Positions 34,201 through 43,088 of a stretch of DNA of 64,000 nt are shown here, piece by piece. The stretch covers positions 310,001-374,000 of the forward strand of contig JADJWV010000003.1 of the NCBI GenBank assembly GCA_016716185.1, written 5' to 3'. The notes below the pieces were generated by a model. The model was given only the letters and a program-made list of their open reading frames with translations, had not been told where the DNA came from and searched no databases. Source of the DNA: Saprospiraceae bacterium. Lineage in GTDB: Bacteria > Bacteroidota > Bacteroidia > Chitinophagales > Saprospiraceae. Each line of letters begins with the position of its first letter. Within the stretch, counting starts at the first letter, position 1. Position numbers and translations under genes: made by a program.

Positions 34201-36110
34201 TCCAACAACAGCTGGAGCGGAAAATCAAATTCATTGTCCTTAAGCCAGATGGAATCCCTCTGATCAAAATGTTGTTCATCAGAAAATCGCAGCGGGATTT
34301 CGTATTCGTAATAGTTGTCTGTAAAATCTTTTCCCAATCTGATAAAAACGCAAAGTCCTTTATTGTCCTTGGACTTAAGAGATTCACCGTGCACGAACAT
34401 TTTTAATCTTTTGTACTTGCGGATATCGAGATCGATGATCTTGTATACGGATTGCGAACAGTTGGGTTTCAGGTCTTCTTTCTTTAACAAAATGGAAGAT
34501 TCGTTCTGAGGTATATCGGCGAATTGCGAACTGTAAAAGCGCTCTCTTTGAATTCCCGGTGGTGTGGTATAGTTGAATGGTGTTTTCCCTGCATTTTCCT
34601 CAATATCAACTTTATCGAGGATGAGTACTTTATTTCCTGCATCCTGAGCATCGCAAACATCTTCAAATTTTCTCCATGCATTTCTACCCAGTTGGAATTT
34701 GATAAAGCGAAACGTAACCGTTTGGTCAAATCCCGAAAACAACATCCTCATGCTTTGAATGGATCTGAAATCCTGGATCTCTCCAATCTTGTTTGTGAAC
34801 GATCTCACCGGAATACGGAAACGATACCATACTTCATCGTCCGGAAGACCCGGTACCCGAACGATTACAGTGTCCGTTATGAAATTATCGAGTGAAGCCG
34901 GATCAAAGTCAATTTTATTGTCAGCGGTTTTCCGAATTGGAATTTCATAATTGTAATAAGATTCAATTTCGTTCAGGGACTTATCAAAATTGATGTCTTC
35001 CTGATCCGGATAACCCGTGTAGGCTGTAGATTGAATGTTTCCGGTTTCGATCTGTGCATTGCCTTCGGGCATATTGTAGCGTTTGTACTTATCGGTGACC
35101 GGAATATTGGGCGCAAAAGTGTTCGAGCGATATGAGATGTAATCATCGTTGGCCGGGTCCTTTGCAAGCTCAGCAAAGGCTGTCGGATTTAAAAAGTTCT
35201 GTTGTTGTGATATGTATCCTGACAGAAAAGTATTTTCATCTTTTTCAAAATTATCAGAGACGCTGTTTAATCCATCGAATCCGAGATCCTGTCTTTCGCG
35301 GTTGTTGATATCAAAGCTGCTGGTGATTGGAGGAAATCGGCTGACTTTTCCGAATACGGATGGATCGGTCAATAAATTCAGATCAGGTGTTGGTAATCCG
35401 TGTTCGAATTGTTGTTTGCCATCTTTGAAAATATCCTCTGAGAAATTTCCAAGTTGCACATACAATTTACCGTCGCCCGTTACGGGTTCTGAACCATTTG
35501 CTTTGGGAAGAAATGGATTTAACATCCAGAAGTCGATGTATTCCACATTGTTGGCTTCGAAATCATTGGTATTGAGACGGGTCATCAAACCAGCCCAGCG
35601 GGTTTCGGGTTGCAACAATTTGTTGTCGCGATCGATCCCTGCAGTGAATACGTTTCCAAAAAGTGGGTCGTTAGCTTGCAATCCACCGTTGATGTCGAAA
35701 TTATAAGGACCCTTTTCCGATGGATAGTAAGTCATATCAAAAGTCAGCTCGGTACTGAAACCAATGGGCCGTTGTTTGTTGGGAAATATTTCAATTTCGT
35801 CGACCAGCCTCGTATAATGATTGTTGGCATTTAATGTACTCACGCGTGCAAAATCATCAATGCGGTACCAGGACAGTAATGCCCTGTTGGCATTGCTGAT
35901 GACATTATCGTAAATACCGGAACCCTGAAATGGTAAATCGTTGATGCCCTGTGGTGCACTGGCCAATACCCATTGTGAAACATTAAATCCGAGTCCGATA
36001 CCTGGATGATGCGCCTTCGAAATCGTCGATGTATACAACTCCACCTTCGCTTCCCTGTTGGTTGATGGTATTGGAGTGTCCTGGTAATAAAGCAGCTCCT
36101 TCTGCTTCAA
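31221..36110 (-). CDS. sprA: SprA, C-terminal frame (T9SS outer-membrane translocon)
   Basis: The genuine C-terminal three-quarters of SprA begins about 36005 (GIGLGFNVSQWVLASAPQG) and runs to the stop at 31221, about 1,595 codons. SprA is the giant outer-membrane barrel through which T9SS substrates leave the cell. The strand-rich text, WYRIDDFARV, EYIDFWMLNPF and the beta-strand C-terminus are as in the family. The first ~35 residues that the open frame shows (MKQKELLYYQDTP...) are out-of-frame readings of the preceding segment. A one-base excess near 36001-36006 separates it from the middle frame. With both frames corrected, SprA is about 2,468 residues, normal for the family. Confidence 0.9.
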   Translation of the reverse strand: MKQKELLYYQDTPIPSTNREAKVELYTSTISKAHHPGIGLGFNVSQWVLASAPQGINDLPFQGSGIYDNVISNANRALLSWYRIDDFARVSTLNANNHYTRLVDEIEIFPNKQRPIGFSTELTFDMTYYPSEKGPYNFDINGGLQANDPLFGNVFTAGIDRDNKLLQPETRWAGLMTRLNTNDFEANNVEYIDFWMLNPFLPKANGSEPVTGDGKLYVQLGNFSEDIFKDGKQQFEHGLPTPDLNLLTDPSVFGKVSRFPPITSSFDINNRERQDLGFDGLNSVSDNFEKDENTFLSGYISQQQNFLNPTAFAELAKDPANDDYISYRSNTFAPNIPVTDKYKRYNMPEGNAQIETGNIQSTAYTGYPDQEDINFDKSLNEIESYYNYEIPIRKTADNKIDFDPASLDNFITDTVIVRVPGLPDDEVWYRFRIPVRSFTNKIGEIQDFRSIQSMRMLFSGFDQTVTFRFIKFQLGRNAWRKFEDVCDAQDAGNKVLILDKVDIEENAGKTPFNYTTPPGIQRERFYSSQFADIPQNESSILLKKEDLKPNCSQSVYKIIDLDIRKYKRLKMFVHGESLKSKDNKGLCVFIRLGKDFTDNYYEYEIPLRFSDEQHFDQRDSIWLKDNEFDFPLQLLLDLKTERNNVVPDFGAYSKPDPEKPKNTVKVVGNPTIGLVRGVLIGFRNKSSEVVEDLEVWFNELRLSGLEEKGGVAATVRAEMQLADLGNISVAGNYASVGWGGIDQKLDQRATYETVQLDAGLNISLDKFLPQSVGIKIPMALQYSNTTLTPQYDPNDTDIELKDKVNAASNQAQKDSIRDRAIDFSEIKSIAFNNVRKERKGSGKPKPWDISNFSVSYSHSVANKHNPIIAKDELKTQQGGVDYNYTLTPKYIEPFKKLVTSPHLKFIGDFNFNPVPNSFSVRNNLNRKAATRTYRFADPKYSTWEDRKFAWTRDYTLNWDLTRSIKINFSAKNEAAVDEITFNPLRQAYVNPLTDQEVQASERGRFLRDNLKSFGRTKDYRHNFTISYQLPTKLFPLLDFVTIRTQYTANFNWAGGSINSIDSLGSVISNTQNISVTGELNFSTLINKSAFLKKYNSEGPASGRFRPSVRNQTDPKKDEKSKDRKNAKSDKPNPWMKAALTPITMLKRMQMSYAENKGTTIPGFMEKPELMGLSSGFDAPGFSFITGGQPDFSEDGWLDKAAEKGWISQSCYFNKEMLQKNSNTLSFKFKLELKDFSIDLNVDRTYTKDYSETFKYDSIIGTNTLGFQHFTPFENGQLSLSYISLQTIFASDINDVFDRFSDARPIISQRVADRLGIKNLSPTNPDYRDGFQGDHIDVVAPAFFAAYTDKDPNKVGLDLFETLPLPNWIVSYNGLSKLKGLKDIFQDFSIRHSYKNTLTINSFKSNLDYRKDANEVPLARRGNDSRASYHARYEVPELVIAEQFAPLIGVNIKTKAGMELGLDYNKNRNLNLRNGIDGQLLETKATTYTIKMGYIIKDVFLAWLPGMKALNKDYKPPKKTKKKKKKTKDGEEEIDPDANINNPKGNDLEISFDFGINDNRTKIHRLDANVNAQDNSGSKQISFTPAIKYSMSKNLNIRLFVDYRKTIPYVQSQYKDVRINGGLNVQYTLN

Positions 36111-36252
36111 GCTTCCATGAAGAAGCTTCCTTGGTTGAATAAAAAGGAAGTTTATCGAGAACGCGGGTCATCCAGGGAGCTTTTTTAGCCACGTTAAAAT
36201 CCAGACCGACAATTCGATTATTAATTGGATCCTCGCCTATATTTACTTTTTT
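36001..36252 (-). other. sprA: SprA middle segment in a third frame
   Basis: Reading this stretch in its own frame gives VNIGEDPINNRIVGLDFN, KAPWMTRVLDKLPFYST, KLEAEGAALLPGHSN and GGVVYIDDFEGASS, the expected SprA sequence between the two flanking frames. One base too many in the A6 run at 36247-36252 (plus strand T6) leads into it, and one base too many at 36001-36006 leads out. Stop codons lie close behind in the other frames. Confidence 0.85.
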
Positions 36253-38629
36253 CGGTAAATGGTTTTTCAAATAAATGCATGTAGGTAGCTCCCACACTCC
36301 AGTCTTTTCGTTTGGAGTATTCGGCTCTCAAACCGATCATGGTTTTGGTCTGAAAGCTGAACAAGGCACTGTCTTCAAAATCGACATTGATGGGTACGCC
36401 CGACTGAAGCAAGGCCTCGTTGAGAATCGTCACCTTGCCGAGATTGCGATCGACGATGTAATCAGACCCCTCAACTAACGATCGTGAGCCTGCACTGACT
36501 ACCACCCTTGCATTGGGGTCCAGGTTGAATGTATTCAGCGAAATTTCATTTGATTTTCCTGATTTGTATGAACCCCGGATGATAAATTGATTGGATTTCA
36601 ATTCTCGCCTGGCAGAAGTAATCGATGTATCGTAGAGGGCTGTATATTTATATTTATCGAAAATGGTTCGGGCCAGCATGGTGTCTTTATTGGGCACTAC
36701 ATTGACCAGTAATTTATAAAGCGAAGATCCAAAGGGCTCCAATACAGGGAAAATCACTGCACCACTGGCTGGAATTACGGTTTGCCCTGAAATAAAATCA
36801 AACACCCCATCCGGTTGAGGATCGTTGGTTTTATTGAGGAAGTCCATGCGGAATAAATTCAACAATGGATAACCGTCAATTTCCTGAATGTATCGTTTGG
36901 GTTTACCGTCGCGGTCCTCGTAATAAATGTCGATGGTAAAATCATCCGGATTGAGATTGAAGCCTCCAGTAGGATAAACGTTTTTCATCATTTGCCTGTA
37001 GGAGGGTAGATCGGTACGCTGTGCAGATGATTTTAACATCTTCACAAAAATGACTTTATAACTCAGCGAATCGGATTTTACTTCTGAAGTAAACTCACCT
37101 ACTTTGTAGGTGGCCCCGGATCTTGGATCGATGTCCCTGCCATTTTGCAAATAATGGTAAGCAACTGCCAACACTTGATTGGGACGGGGTCTGAGGCGCA
37201 GTGAAATGAAACCGAGGTCAGCGTGGTAGCTGTATTCACTTTGATTCAAGCGGCGTGCGCGGACTTTTTCAAAATCGCGTCCCTGTTTCAGATTCAATCC
37301 ATTGGGATCCGACAAATAGCGAACGACTTTATTGAGATCGCGTGCTTCCGGATTTTCTAAAATTTTATCCAGGAGCGTATTGGAAGTATTGGAAGGTACT
37401 TCCACGCCGCTTTTGTCTTTGGACACGGCCCTGCCCGGAAGATAAGATTGTGCAGCCATTTCGCCCATGTCAAACTGCTCGGGATCAGACACGCCTAAAT
37501 CTGCCAGCGCTACGATGTCTCTTAATTCGGTTTCCCGGCTGTTTTGTGCATCTTCTGTAATCCAGACTTCGATGTCCTTTACTTTAAACTGACTATTGAT
37601 CTCCGGAAGTTTTTCGAGAGCGAATTCGTAAGTGTTCCGGTTGTAAGGACTTAAAAAGAAATGTCTGTTTTCGTCGTAACCATCCGGCCTGATTTCAAAT
37701 TCCTGAATGACACCTCCCCCTTTGACCTGAATGTTTTCCTGTTTCGATTTTTGTTGGGAGATCAACCCGGTAAGCCGCAAATAACCAAATTGCCAGTCGG
37801 TTTTAAAGCCAAAAAGATTCTGGCTGCCCTGAATCAATTTGGTTCGCAAAGGCAGGCTGACATTTCCTGCTTCGATTTTTTTGATGATGTCGTCTTCCGA
37901 ATATTTTTCTGAGTCATACGCGAGTTTGAGTTTGTTTTCAAAATCAAATGCCGCTTTGGTATCGTAGTTGGCGTTTAATTTGAGTTTGTCGCCGATGCTG
38001 CCCGTAAGATCCATGCGGATGTCGGTATCGAAATCGGGACCCCACTGGCGTTTTTGATAATCCTGTAATTGCGGATTGTCCGTAAAATTGTAATAACCAC
38101 CTACAAAAAAGCCTATGGAACCCTGGGGCTTGATGTCAATGCCAAATCCACCAAACAATTTATCGGCAAGATTCTTTTTGAGGTCGATTTTTGTAATGGG
38201 GTCAATGAGTTCACCGTATGATTTTTTTCCAGTAGAAATGCCCGCCAGTTCTTTATAGTAATCTTTGTCTTGTTGTCTCGCTTTAAACTTCATGTATTCG
38301 TCGAAAGTCAGGGTCGTACCGGGCCTGTACTCGACGTCGCCCACTTTTTCTGTAACCTTAAAGCTGTTGGTTTGCGGATCGTATTCAATATCCTGGTCGA
38401 TAGAATTGGGGTCTTTGAGGTCGAATGGATTTTTAATGCGGTTTTCGACAAAATTACCCGGACGATCTTTCAAAGGCACGGTGTCCCGGCTCATTTTTAC
38501 GGGCAATTCATTCCAATCAGGAATATGACGTCCTCCCTCAGCTGCAACCGAAATAACAATACAAACAGAGGCCAGTATCGGCAAAAGCAAGCTACCCAAA
38601 TGATTCATAGAGACATTAAAATAGTTCAT
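36221..38629 (-). CDS. sprA: SprA, N-terminal frame
   Basis: N-terminal third of SprA. A hydrophobic signal peptide is near residues 8-30, followed by the plug and early barrel regions (GFGIDIKPQGSIGFFVGGYY, KLKLNANYDTKAAFDFENK, LISQQKSKQENIQ, YRPGTTLTFDEYMKF). Authentic sequence runs to about 36252 (YMHLFEKPFTEK); the last seven residues (SKYRRGSN) are out of frame. It lies 58 bp downstream of ruvA, which is the usual neighbour of sprA in many Bacteroidota. Two other starts (MNHLGSLL) are possible just inside. Confidence 0.9.
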   Translation of the reverse strand: MNYFNVSMNHLGSLLLPILASVCIVISVAAEGGRHIPDWNELPVKMSRDTVPLKDRPGNFVENRIKNPFDLKDPNSIDQDIEYDPQTNSFKVTEKVGDVEYRPGTTLTFDEYMKFKARQQDKDYYKELAGISTGKKSYGELIDPITKIDLKKNLADKLFGGFGIDIKPQGSIGFFVGGYYNFTDNPQLQDYQKRQWGPDFDTDIRMDLTGSIGDKLKLNANYDTKAAFDFENKLKLAYDSEKYSEDDIIKKIEAGNVSLPLRTKLIQGSQNLFGFKTDWQFGYLRLTGLISQQKSKQENIQVKGGGVIQEFEIRPDGYDENRHFFLSPYNRNTYEFALEKLPEINSQFKVKDIEVWITEDAQNSRETELRDIVALADLGVSDPEQFDMGEMAAQSYLPGRAVSKDKSGVEVPSNTSNTLLDKILENPEARDLNKVVRYLSDPNGLNLKQGRDFEKVRARRLNQSEYSYHADLGFISLRLRPRPNQVLAVAYHYLQNGRDIDPRSGATYKVGEFTSEVKSDSLSYKVIFVKMLKSSAQRTDLPSYRQMMKNVYPTGGFNLNPDDFTIDIYYEDRDGKPKRYIQEIDGYPLLNLFRMDFLNKTNDPQPDGVFDFISGQTVIPASGAVIFPVLEPFGSSLYKLLVNVVPNKDTMLARTIFDKYKYTALYDTSITSARRELKSNQFIIRGSYKSGKSNEISLNTFNLDPNARVVVSAGSRSLVEGSDYIVDRNLGKVTILNEALLQSGVPINVDFEDSALFSFQTKTMIGLRAEYSKRKDWSVGATYMHLFEKPFTEKSKYRRGSN

Positions 38630-38687
38630 AAGAAAAACCGTCTCGATATAACGATAAAAAACTGCTTAAGGTATTTCAAGACGGGGA

Positions 38688-39281
38688 TTAGGCTAATTTT
38701 TTTAGTGCGGCTTTAATAAGATGTTCCAGGTTTGTTTCGGGGTCTTTCAATTCGGGAAGATCCTTAAATACCTGTTCGACTGCTGCCCTGGCAAAACCCA
38801 ATGCGACCAATGCGGACAATGCCTCGGACTTGATGCGGTGGGCAGATCCCTGGCTTCCCGACAAAGCATCGGTGATTCCGTCTTTAGCTACCTTATCGTG
38901 CAGATCGATGAGTATTCTTTGGGCCGTTTTGGGACCAACTCCTTTGATCTTTCGGAACACCAGCTCGTCTTTTCCTGCAATAGCTGCCTTGATTGAATCC
39001 GGTTCGAGCGACGAAAGGATCAGCCTGGCTGTGTTCGGACCCACGCCATTCACGGAGATCAGCTGGACGAAAAGCTGCCTTTCCGATTCGGTATTAAAAC
39101 CGTATAGGTAATGCCCGTCCTCTTTGATAATCAGATGAGTGAGCAGGCACACCTCCCCAGCAGAGGCCAGATGTGAATAGGTATACAGACTGATAAAGAT
39201 CTGATAGGCGACACCATGAGTATCGATCACAGCATAAGTGGGATGCCTTTCTAAAATTTTACCCCGGATGGAATAGATCAT
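38688..39281 (-). CDS. ruvA: Holliday junction branch migration protein RuvA
   Basis: 197 residues. An N-terminal OB fold (MIYSIRGKILERHPTYAVIDTHGVAYQIF) is followed by two helix-hairpin-helix motifs (LISVNGVGPNTARLIL and FRKIKGVGPKTAQRILIDL), an acidic/flexible linker and a C-terminal three-helix domain (ALSALVALGFARAAVEQVF) that binds RuvB. RuvA tetramers bind four-way junctions and load RuvB helicases. Complete and normal. sprA follows on the same strand. Confidence 0.95.
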   Translation of the reverse strand: MIYSIRGKILERHPTYAVIDTHGVAYQIFISLYTYSHLASAGEVCLLTHLIIKEDGHYLYGFNTESERQLFVQLISVNGVGPNTARLILSSLEPDSIKAAIAGKDELVFRKIKGVGPKTAQRILIDLHDKVAKDGITDALSGSQGSAHRIKSEALSALVALGFARAAVEQVFKDLPELKDPETNLEHLIKAALKKLA

Positions 39282-39530
39282 GTAACTAAATCGAGCTGTA
39301 AAATTAATAATTTATAGTTAAGAACTACTAAATGTATGATTTATATATTATATTATTTAAAATACATTTGACATAGCAGATCTGATCCGCGCTTGAATAA
39401 AGTCCTTTCTTCTGCAGAATATTGGTTTTGAACCTTATTTTGTTTTCCTTTTTATACCTTTAATTTCCATTCTTCATCGAAAGATGATGAATTGGAATTC
39501 GAACAACATTATCAACTTTAAATTTTTCAC

Positions 39531-40034
39531 ATGGAAATTAATTGGTTAGTAATCATTGGTGCGGGGATCATTCCGCTGATTATTGGATTCATCTGGTACC
39601 ATCCCAGCGTATTCGGCAAAGCCTGGATGCAAATGACCGGCCTTACAGAAGAAAAAGCCGGGCAAGTCAACATGGCTCTGGTATTTGGATTAACATTTTT
39701 ATTGGGCGTGTTTTTATCGCTGTCGATGTTATCCATGACCATCCATCAGATCCACATGATGTCGACTTTATTGAATGTGCCCGGATTTGGTCAGGAGGGA
39801 ACAGAAGTCACTCAGTATTTCAATGATTTTTTAAGCAAATACGGAAATGAATTCCGCACCTTTAAACACGGTGCAATTCACGGCATCATCGGAGGTTTGT
39901 TCATCGCTTTACCGATTCTGGCCATCAATGCGATGTTCGAGCAAAAGTCATGGAAATACATTGCCATCAATGTAGGTTTTTGGATTGTCACCATGGCTTT
40001 GATGGGGGGTGTGGTATGTGCATGGGGAGCATAA
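39531..40034 (+). CDS. DUF1761 domain membrane protein
   Basis: 167 residues, four predicted membrane helices (about 5-22, 48-68, 114-134, 146-164). The start MEINWLVIIGAGIIPLIIGFIWYHP with FGKAWMQMTG is typical of DUF1761. Function of the family is unknown. It is convergent with pyrH, separated by a short repeat region. Confidence 0.85.
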   Translation: MEINWLVIIGAGIIPLIIGFIWYHPSVFGKAWMQMTGLTEEKAGQVNMALVFGLTFLLGVFLSLSMLSMTIHQIHMMSTLLNVPGFGQEGTEVTQYFNDFLSKYGNEFRTFKHGAIHGIIGGLFIALPILAINAMFEQKSWKYIAINVGFWIVTMALMGGVVCAWGA

Positions 40035-40043
40035 ATGACTTAG

Positions 40044-40092
40044 GCTAAAGGTGAAAAGGCTGAAGGTAAAAAGGCTGAAGGTAAAAAGGCTT
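40044..40092. repeat. Short 15-bp tandem repeat (AAGGCTGAAGGTAAA)
   Basis: Two complete 15-bp units (40056-40070, 40071-40085) with partial flanking units lie between DUF1761 and pyrH. It is similar in style to the AAGGCGT arrays at 54-128 and 46530-46570. It is followed at 40175-40188 by CTAACATTTGTTAG, a loosely palindromic TAAC-N4-GTTA. Confidence 0.75.
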
Positions 40093-40242
40093 GCAATCAA
40101 TGGCACAAGGCAAGGAAAATTATTTCTCAGTTATTCTTGATTTTCATACTTTGATTTTATAAACTCAACCATACCTAACATTTGTTAGAAATTTTAATTC
40201 AAGCTTCTTCCTTCTAACCTTCAGTCTTAGGCCTTTAGCCTT

Positions 40243-40950
40243 TCACGACACCATCGTCCCCACATTCTCACCGCGGATGATGCGTCCAAAATTTTCGGGT
40301 TGATTGACGTCGAATACAATGATCGGCATGTGATTTTCTTTGCACATGGTAAATGCGGTCATGTCCATAACCTTCAAGCCTTTGGATATGACTTCGTCGA
40401 AACTGAGTTTTTCGAAACGGGTGGCATCCGGGTGTTTGAGTGGATCTTTGGTGTATATGCCATCTACGCGGGTGCCTTTTAAGATCACATCCACATTGAG
40501 TTCGCTGGCTCGTAAAGCAGCGGCGGAGTCGGTTGTAAAATAGGGATTCCCGGTTCCCGCAGCAAAAATGATAACCCGTCCTTTTTCGAGATGTCTGATG
40601 GCTCGTCTGCGGATGTACGGCTCTGCAATTTGCCGCATTTCGATGGCTGTGATGAGACGGGTGTATACTCCAATCATTTCCAGTGCGCTTTGCAAAGCCA
40701 TCCCGTTGATGCAAGTGGCCAGCATTCCCATGTAGTCGCCCTGAACGCGCTCGATACCGCTTCCTTCCCCATCCATACCTCTGAAAATATTTCCACCCCC
40801 GATGACTACAGCCAATTGGATCTTGTGATCGACTGCCATCTTGATTTGTTGTGCATAATAGTGCAACATCCGGGGTTCGATACCATATGCTTGTTCGCCC
40901 ATAAGCGATTCGCCACTCAACTTCAATAGAATCCGTTTGTATGCAGTCAT
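40243..40950 (-). CDS. pyrH: UMP kinase
   Basis: 235 residues from the ATG at 40950 (MTAYKRILLKLSGESLMG), hexameric amino-acid-kinase-fold enzyme making UDP from UMP. Seen: the phosphate-binding KLSGE, VIGGGNIFRG, ATCINGMALQSAL, and the nucleotide pocket FAAGTGNPYFTTDSAAALRA. A longer start at 40980 adds ten residues not seen in family members. It follows tsf but is set off by a terminator. Confidence 0.95.
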   Translation of the reverse strand: MTAYKRILLKLSGESLMGEQAYGIEPRMLHYYAQQIKMAVDHKIQLAVVIGGGNIFRGMDGEGSGIERVQGDYMGMLATCINGMALQSALEMIGVYTRLITAIEMRQIAEPYIRRRAIRHLEKGRVIIFAAGTGNPYFTTDSAAALRASELNVDVILKGTRVDGIYTKDPLKHPDATRFEKLSFDEVISKGLKVMDMTAFTMCKENHMPIIVFDVNQPENFGRIIRGENVGTMVS

Positions 40951-41019
40951 ATTTGAAAGTTTGCTGTCATCCCGAAACATTCCGGTATAACAATTTTAAC
41001 TCATATTTAGCAAGCAGCC

Positions 41020-41049
41020 AAAAAAAAGGCGAATGAAACATCATCCGCC
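41020..41049 (-). terminator. Rho-independent terminator after tsf
   Basis: On the minus strand a 9-bp stem (GGCGGATGA paired with TCATTCGCC, one G-T wobble) with a 4-nt loop is followed by eight T residues. It ends the rplM-rpsI-rpsB-tsf transcript and separates it from pyrH. Confidence 0.85.
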
Positions 41050-41068
41050 CTTTTTATTTTTTTCCAGA

Positions 41069-41905
41069 TTATCCTAATTTGACATGTCTGAATCCCGACA
41101 CTGTCAAATCTTTATCTATATTTTTAAGGTAAGCTGAAATGGTCAAGCTTCCGTCTTTTACAAACTGCTGATGCAATAAGGTACTTTCTTTGTAGAATTT
41201 CTCGAGTTTTCCCATGGCAATTTTCTCGAGCATGGCTTCCGGTTTGCCTTCAGCGCGTGCCTGTTCTTTTCCGATCTCGATCTCTTTTTCGATGACCGTA
41301 GGATCCACATCTCCTTTATCCAGTGCGATGGGTTTCATGGCAGCAACTTGCATGGCCACATCTTTACCTGCGTCGGAATATGCATCAGAAGCTTTGTTCA
41401 AACCTACCAGCACACCGGCTTTGTTGCCCATATGAATATAACTTTCGACTTGTGCGGCTTCAAGTTTTTCGTAGTTGGTCAATTCTATTTTTTCTCCAAT
41501 GGCAGCAACCATATCGGTTATTTTATCTCCAATTTTTACAGACCCATCAAAAGGCTGTGCCAGCAAACTCTCCAGGTTCTCCGGATAGCTATCCAGTGCG
41601 ATATCGGCGATGCGCTTTGCAGTTTGGATGAAATCTTCATTTTTTGAAACGAAATCCGTTTCGCTGCTAAGTTTAATAACCACGCCTTTGTTTTTGGCAT
41701 CGTTGACTTTAGCAATAACAGCACCTTCCCTGGCTTCGCGGTCTGCACGTTTGAGTGATAGTTTCTGACCTTTCTTCCTGAGGATCTCTATGGCTTTTTC
41801 AAAATCTCCTTCGGCTTCAGTCAGGGCAGCTTTGCAATCCATCATTCCTGCTCCTGTACTATCTCTTAAATTTTTAACATCTGATGCTGATAAAGTAAAA
41901 CTCAT
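41069..41905 (-). CDS. tsf: Elongation factor Ts
   Basis: 278 residues, the guanine-exchange factor for EF-Tu. The N-terminal UBA-like domain contains SDVKNLRDSTGAGMMDCKAAL and the TDFVSKNEDF contact region follows at about 80-90; the core domain includes IHMGNKAGVLVGLN. Length is normal. Third-to-last gene of the ribosomal operon; the rpsB stop lies 33 bp upstream. Confidence 0.95.
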   Translation of the reverse strand: MSFTLSASDVKNLRDSTGAGMMDCKAALTEAEGDFEKAIEILRKKGQKLSLKRADREAREGAVIAKVNDAKNKGVVIKLSSETDFVSKNEDFIQTAKRIADIALDSYPENLESLLAQPFDGSVKIGDKITDMVAAIGEKIELTNYEKLEAAQVESYIHMGNKAGVLVGLNKASDAYSDAGKDVAMQVAAMKPIALDKGDVDPTVIEKEIEIGKEQARAEGKPEAMLEKIAMGKLEKFYKESTLLHQQFVKDGSLTISAYLKNIDKDLTVSGFRHVKLG

Positions 41906-41938
41906 AAGTATTTATTTAATGAACTAACGATTGTAAGT

Positions 41939-42658
41939 TTAGCTGGCTACATTTTCTTCTTTCACCTCGGCATTGCGCTCTTCCAATCCTTCCCGGATAG
42001 CCTGAACCATGTATTGAGTGATCAGGGCGATGGATTTGGATGAATCGTCATTGGCTGGTATCGGGAAATCGACAAGATTGGGGTTGCTGTTGGTATCCAC
42101 CATTGCAAACGTACGTATGCCCAGGCTTTCGGCTTCATCTACAGCGAGATGCTCGTTGAGGATATCGACTATAAAAACTGCGGAAGGCAATCTGTTGAGA
42201 GTAGCTACACCACCCAGTACGCGTTCCATTTTATCTTTTTCACGGCTCAGTGTAAGGCGCTCTTTTTTGGTGATGTTGGTAACGTTGTTGTCGGTCAACA
42301 TTCTTTCGATGTTATTCATCTTTTTAACGGACCGGCGGATGGTTGCAAAGTTGGTCATCATGCCTCCAAGCCAACGTTCAGTCACATAAGGCATGTTTAC
42401 GCTTTTTGCAGCTTCTGCCACTATCTCACGTGCCTGCTTTTTGGTGGCGACGAACATGATCTTCTTTCCGGATTTGGCGATCTGCTTCATAGCGTTGGCT
42501 GCCTTATCCAGGCACTCCGCTGTGCGGTTGAGATCTATCAGGTGAACGCCTTTGTGTTCTTTGAAGATGAATTGGCGCATTTTGGGATTCCACTTTCTGC
42601 GCAAATGTCCAAAATGTACATTGGCTTCTAATAACTGCTGGTAGGTGGGTTTTTCCAT
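41939..42658 (-). CDS. rpsB: 30S ribosomal protein S2
   Basis: 239 residues from the ATG at 42658 (MEKPTYQQLLEANVHFGH). Contains the S2 markers KWNPKMRQFIF, GVHLIDLNRT, FVATKKQA and WLGGMMTNF; the final EERNAEVKEENVAS is a charged tail. A longer open frame upstream (start 42736) overlaps rpsI and adds nothing like S2, so it was not used. Confidence 0.96.
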   Translation of the reverse strand: MEKPTYQQLLEANVHFGHLRRKWNPKMRQFIFKEHKGVHLIDLNRTAECLDKAANAMKQIAKSGKKIMFVATKKQAREIVAEAAKSVNMPYVTERWLGGMMTNFATIRRSVKKMNNIERMLTDNNVTNITKKERLTLSREKDKMERVLGGVATLNRLPSAVFIVDILNEHLAVDEAESLGIRTFAMVDTNSNPNLVDFPIPANDDSSKSIALITQYMVQAIREGLEERNAEVKEENVAS

Positions 42659-42689
42659 GATATATAATTCGTGCTCTTTTGAAATAATA

Positions 42690-43085
42690 TTAACGTTTAC
42701 TGAATTGTGATCTCCGGCGTGCTTTGCGCAATCCAAACTTTTTGCGTTCTACTTCTCTTGCATCGCGGGTCAGGTAATTTCTTTCCTTGAGGGGCTTGCG
42801 GCTTTCTGCATCGAGTTTGCAAAAGGCTCTGGAAATAGCCAAGCGAATAGCCTCCGCCTGACCTTTCAATCCTCCTCCTGCAACGGTGGCACTGATGTCA
42901 TACACCTGATCGCCGGCCACAACGAGGACCGGATCCATTACTTTTTGAGCAATGTCTTTTATTGGAAAGTACTCCTCGAGTTTTCTTTCGTTGATGGTAA
43001 TTTCAGTAGCGCCGGCAGTACCTTTCTTCAGGTATACGCGGGCAACCGCTGCTTTCCTTCTACCAATGGCATTGATGTTTTCCAT
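42690..43085 (-). CDS. rpsI: 30S ribosomal protein S9
   Basis: 131 residues with NAIGRRKAAVARVYL near the start, GGGLKGQAEAIRLAISRA in the middle, and a very basic C-terminus ending in SQFSKR, the S9 tail whose last Lys-Arg contacts P-site tRNA. Follows rplM after 3 bp. Confidence 0.96.
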   Translation of the reverse strand: MENINAIGRRKAAVARVYLKKGTAGATEITINERKLEEYFPIKDIAQKVMDPVLVVAGDQVYDISATVAGGGLKGQAEAIRLAISRAFCKLDAESRKPLKERNYLTRDAREVERKKFGLRKARRRSQFSKR

Positions 43086-43088
43086 ATC

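Noticed and set aside
36247..36252. Programmed frameshift in sprA
   Set aside because: The 0-frame is GAA AAA AGT, so the A AAA AAG slippery heptamer is not in phase, and a +1 shift would be needed. A second break 240 bp further has no slippery sequence, so error or mutation is simpler.
42659..42736. Longer N-terminus for rpsB
   Set aside because: The extension overlaps rpsI and has no S2-like residues; the ATG at 42658 gives the usual S2 start.
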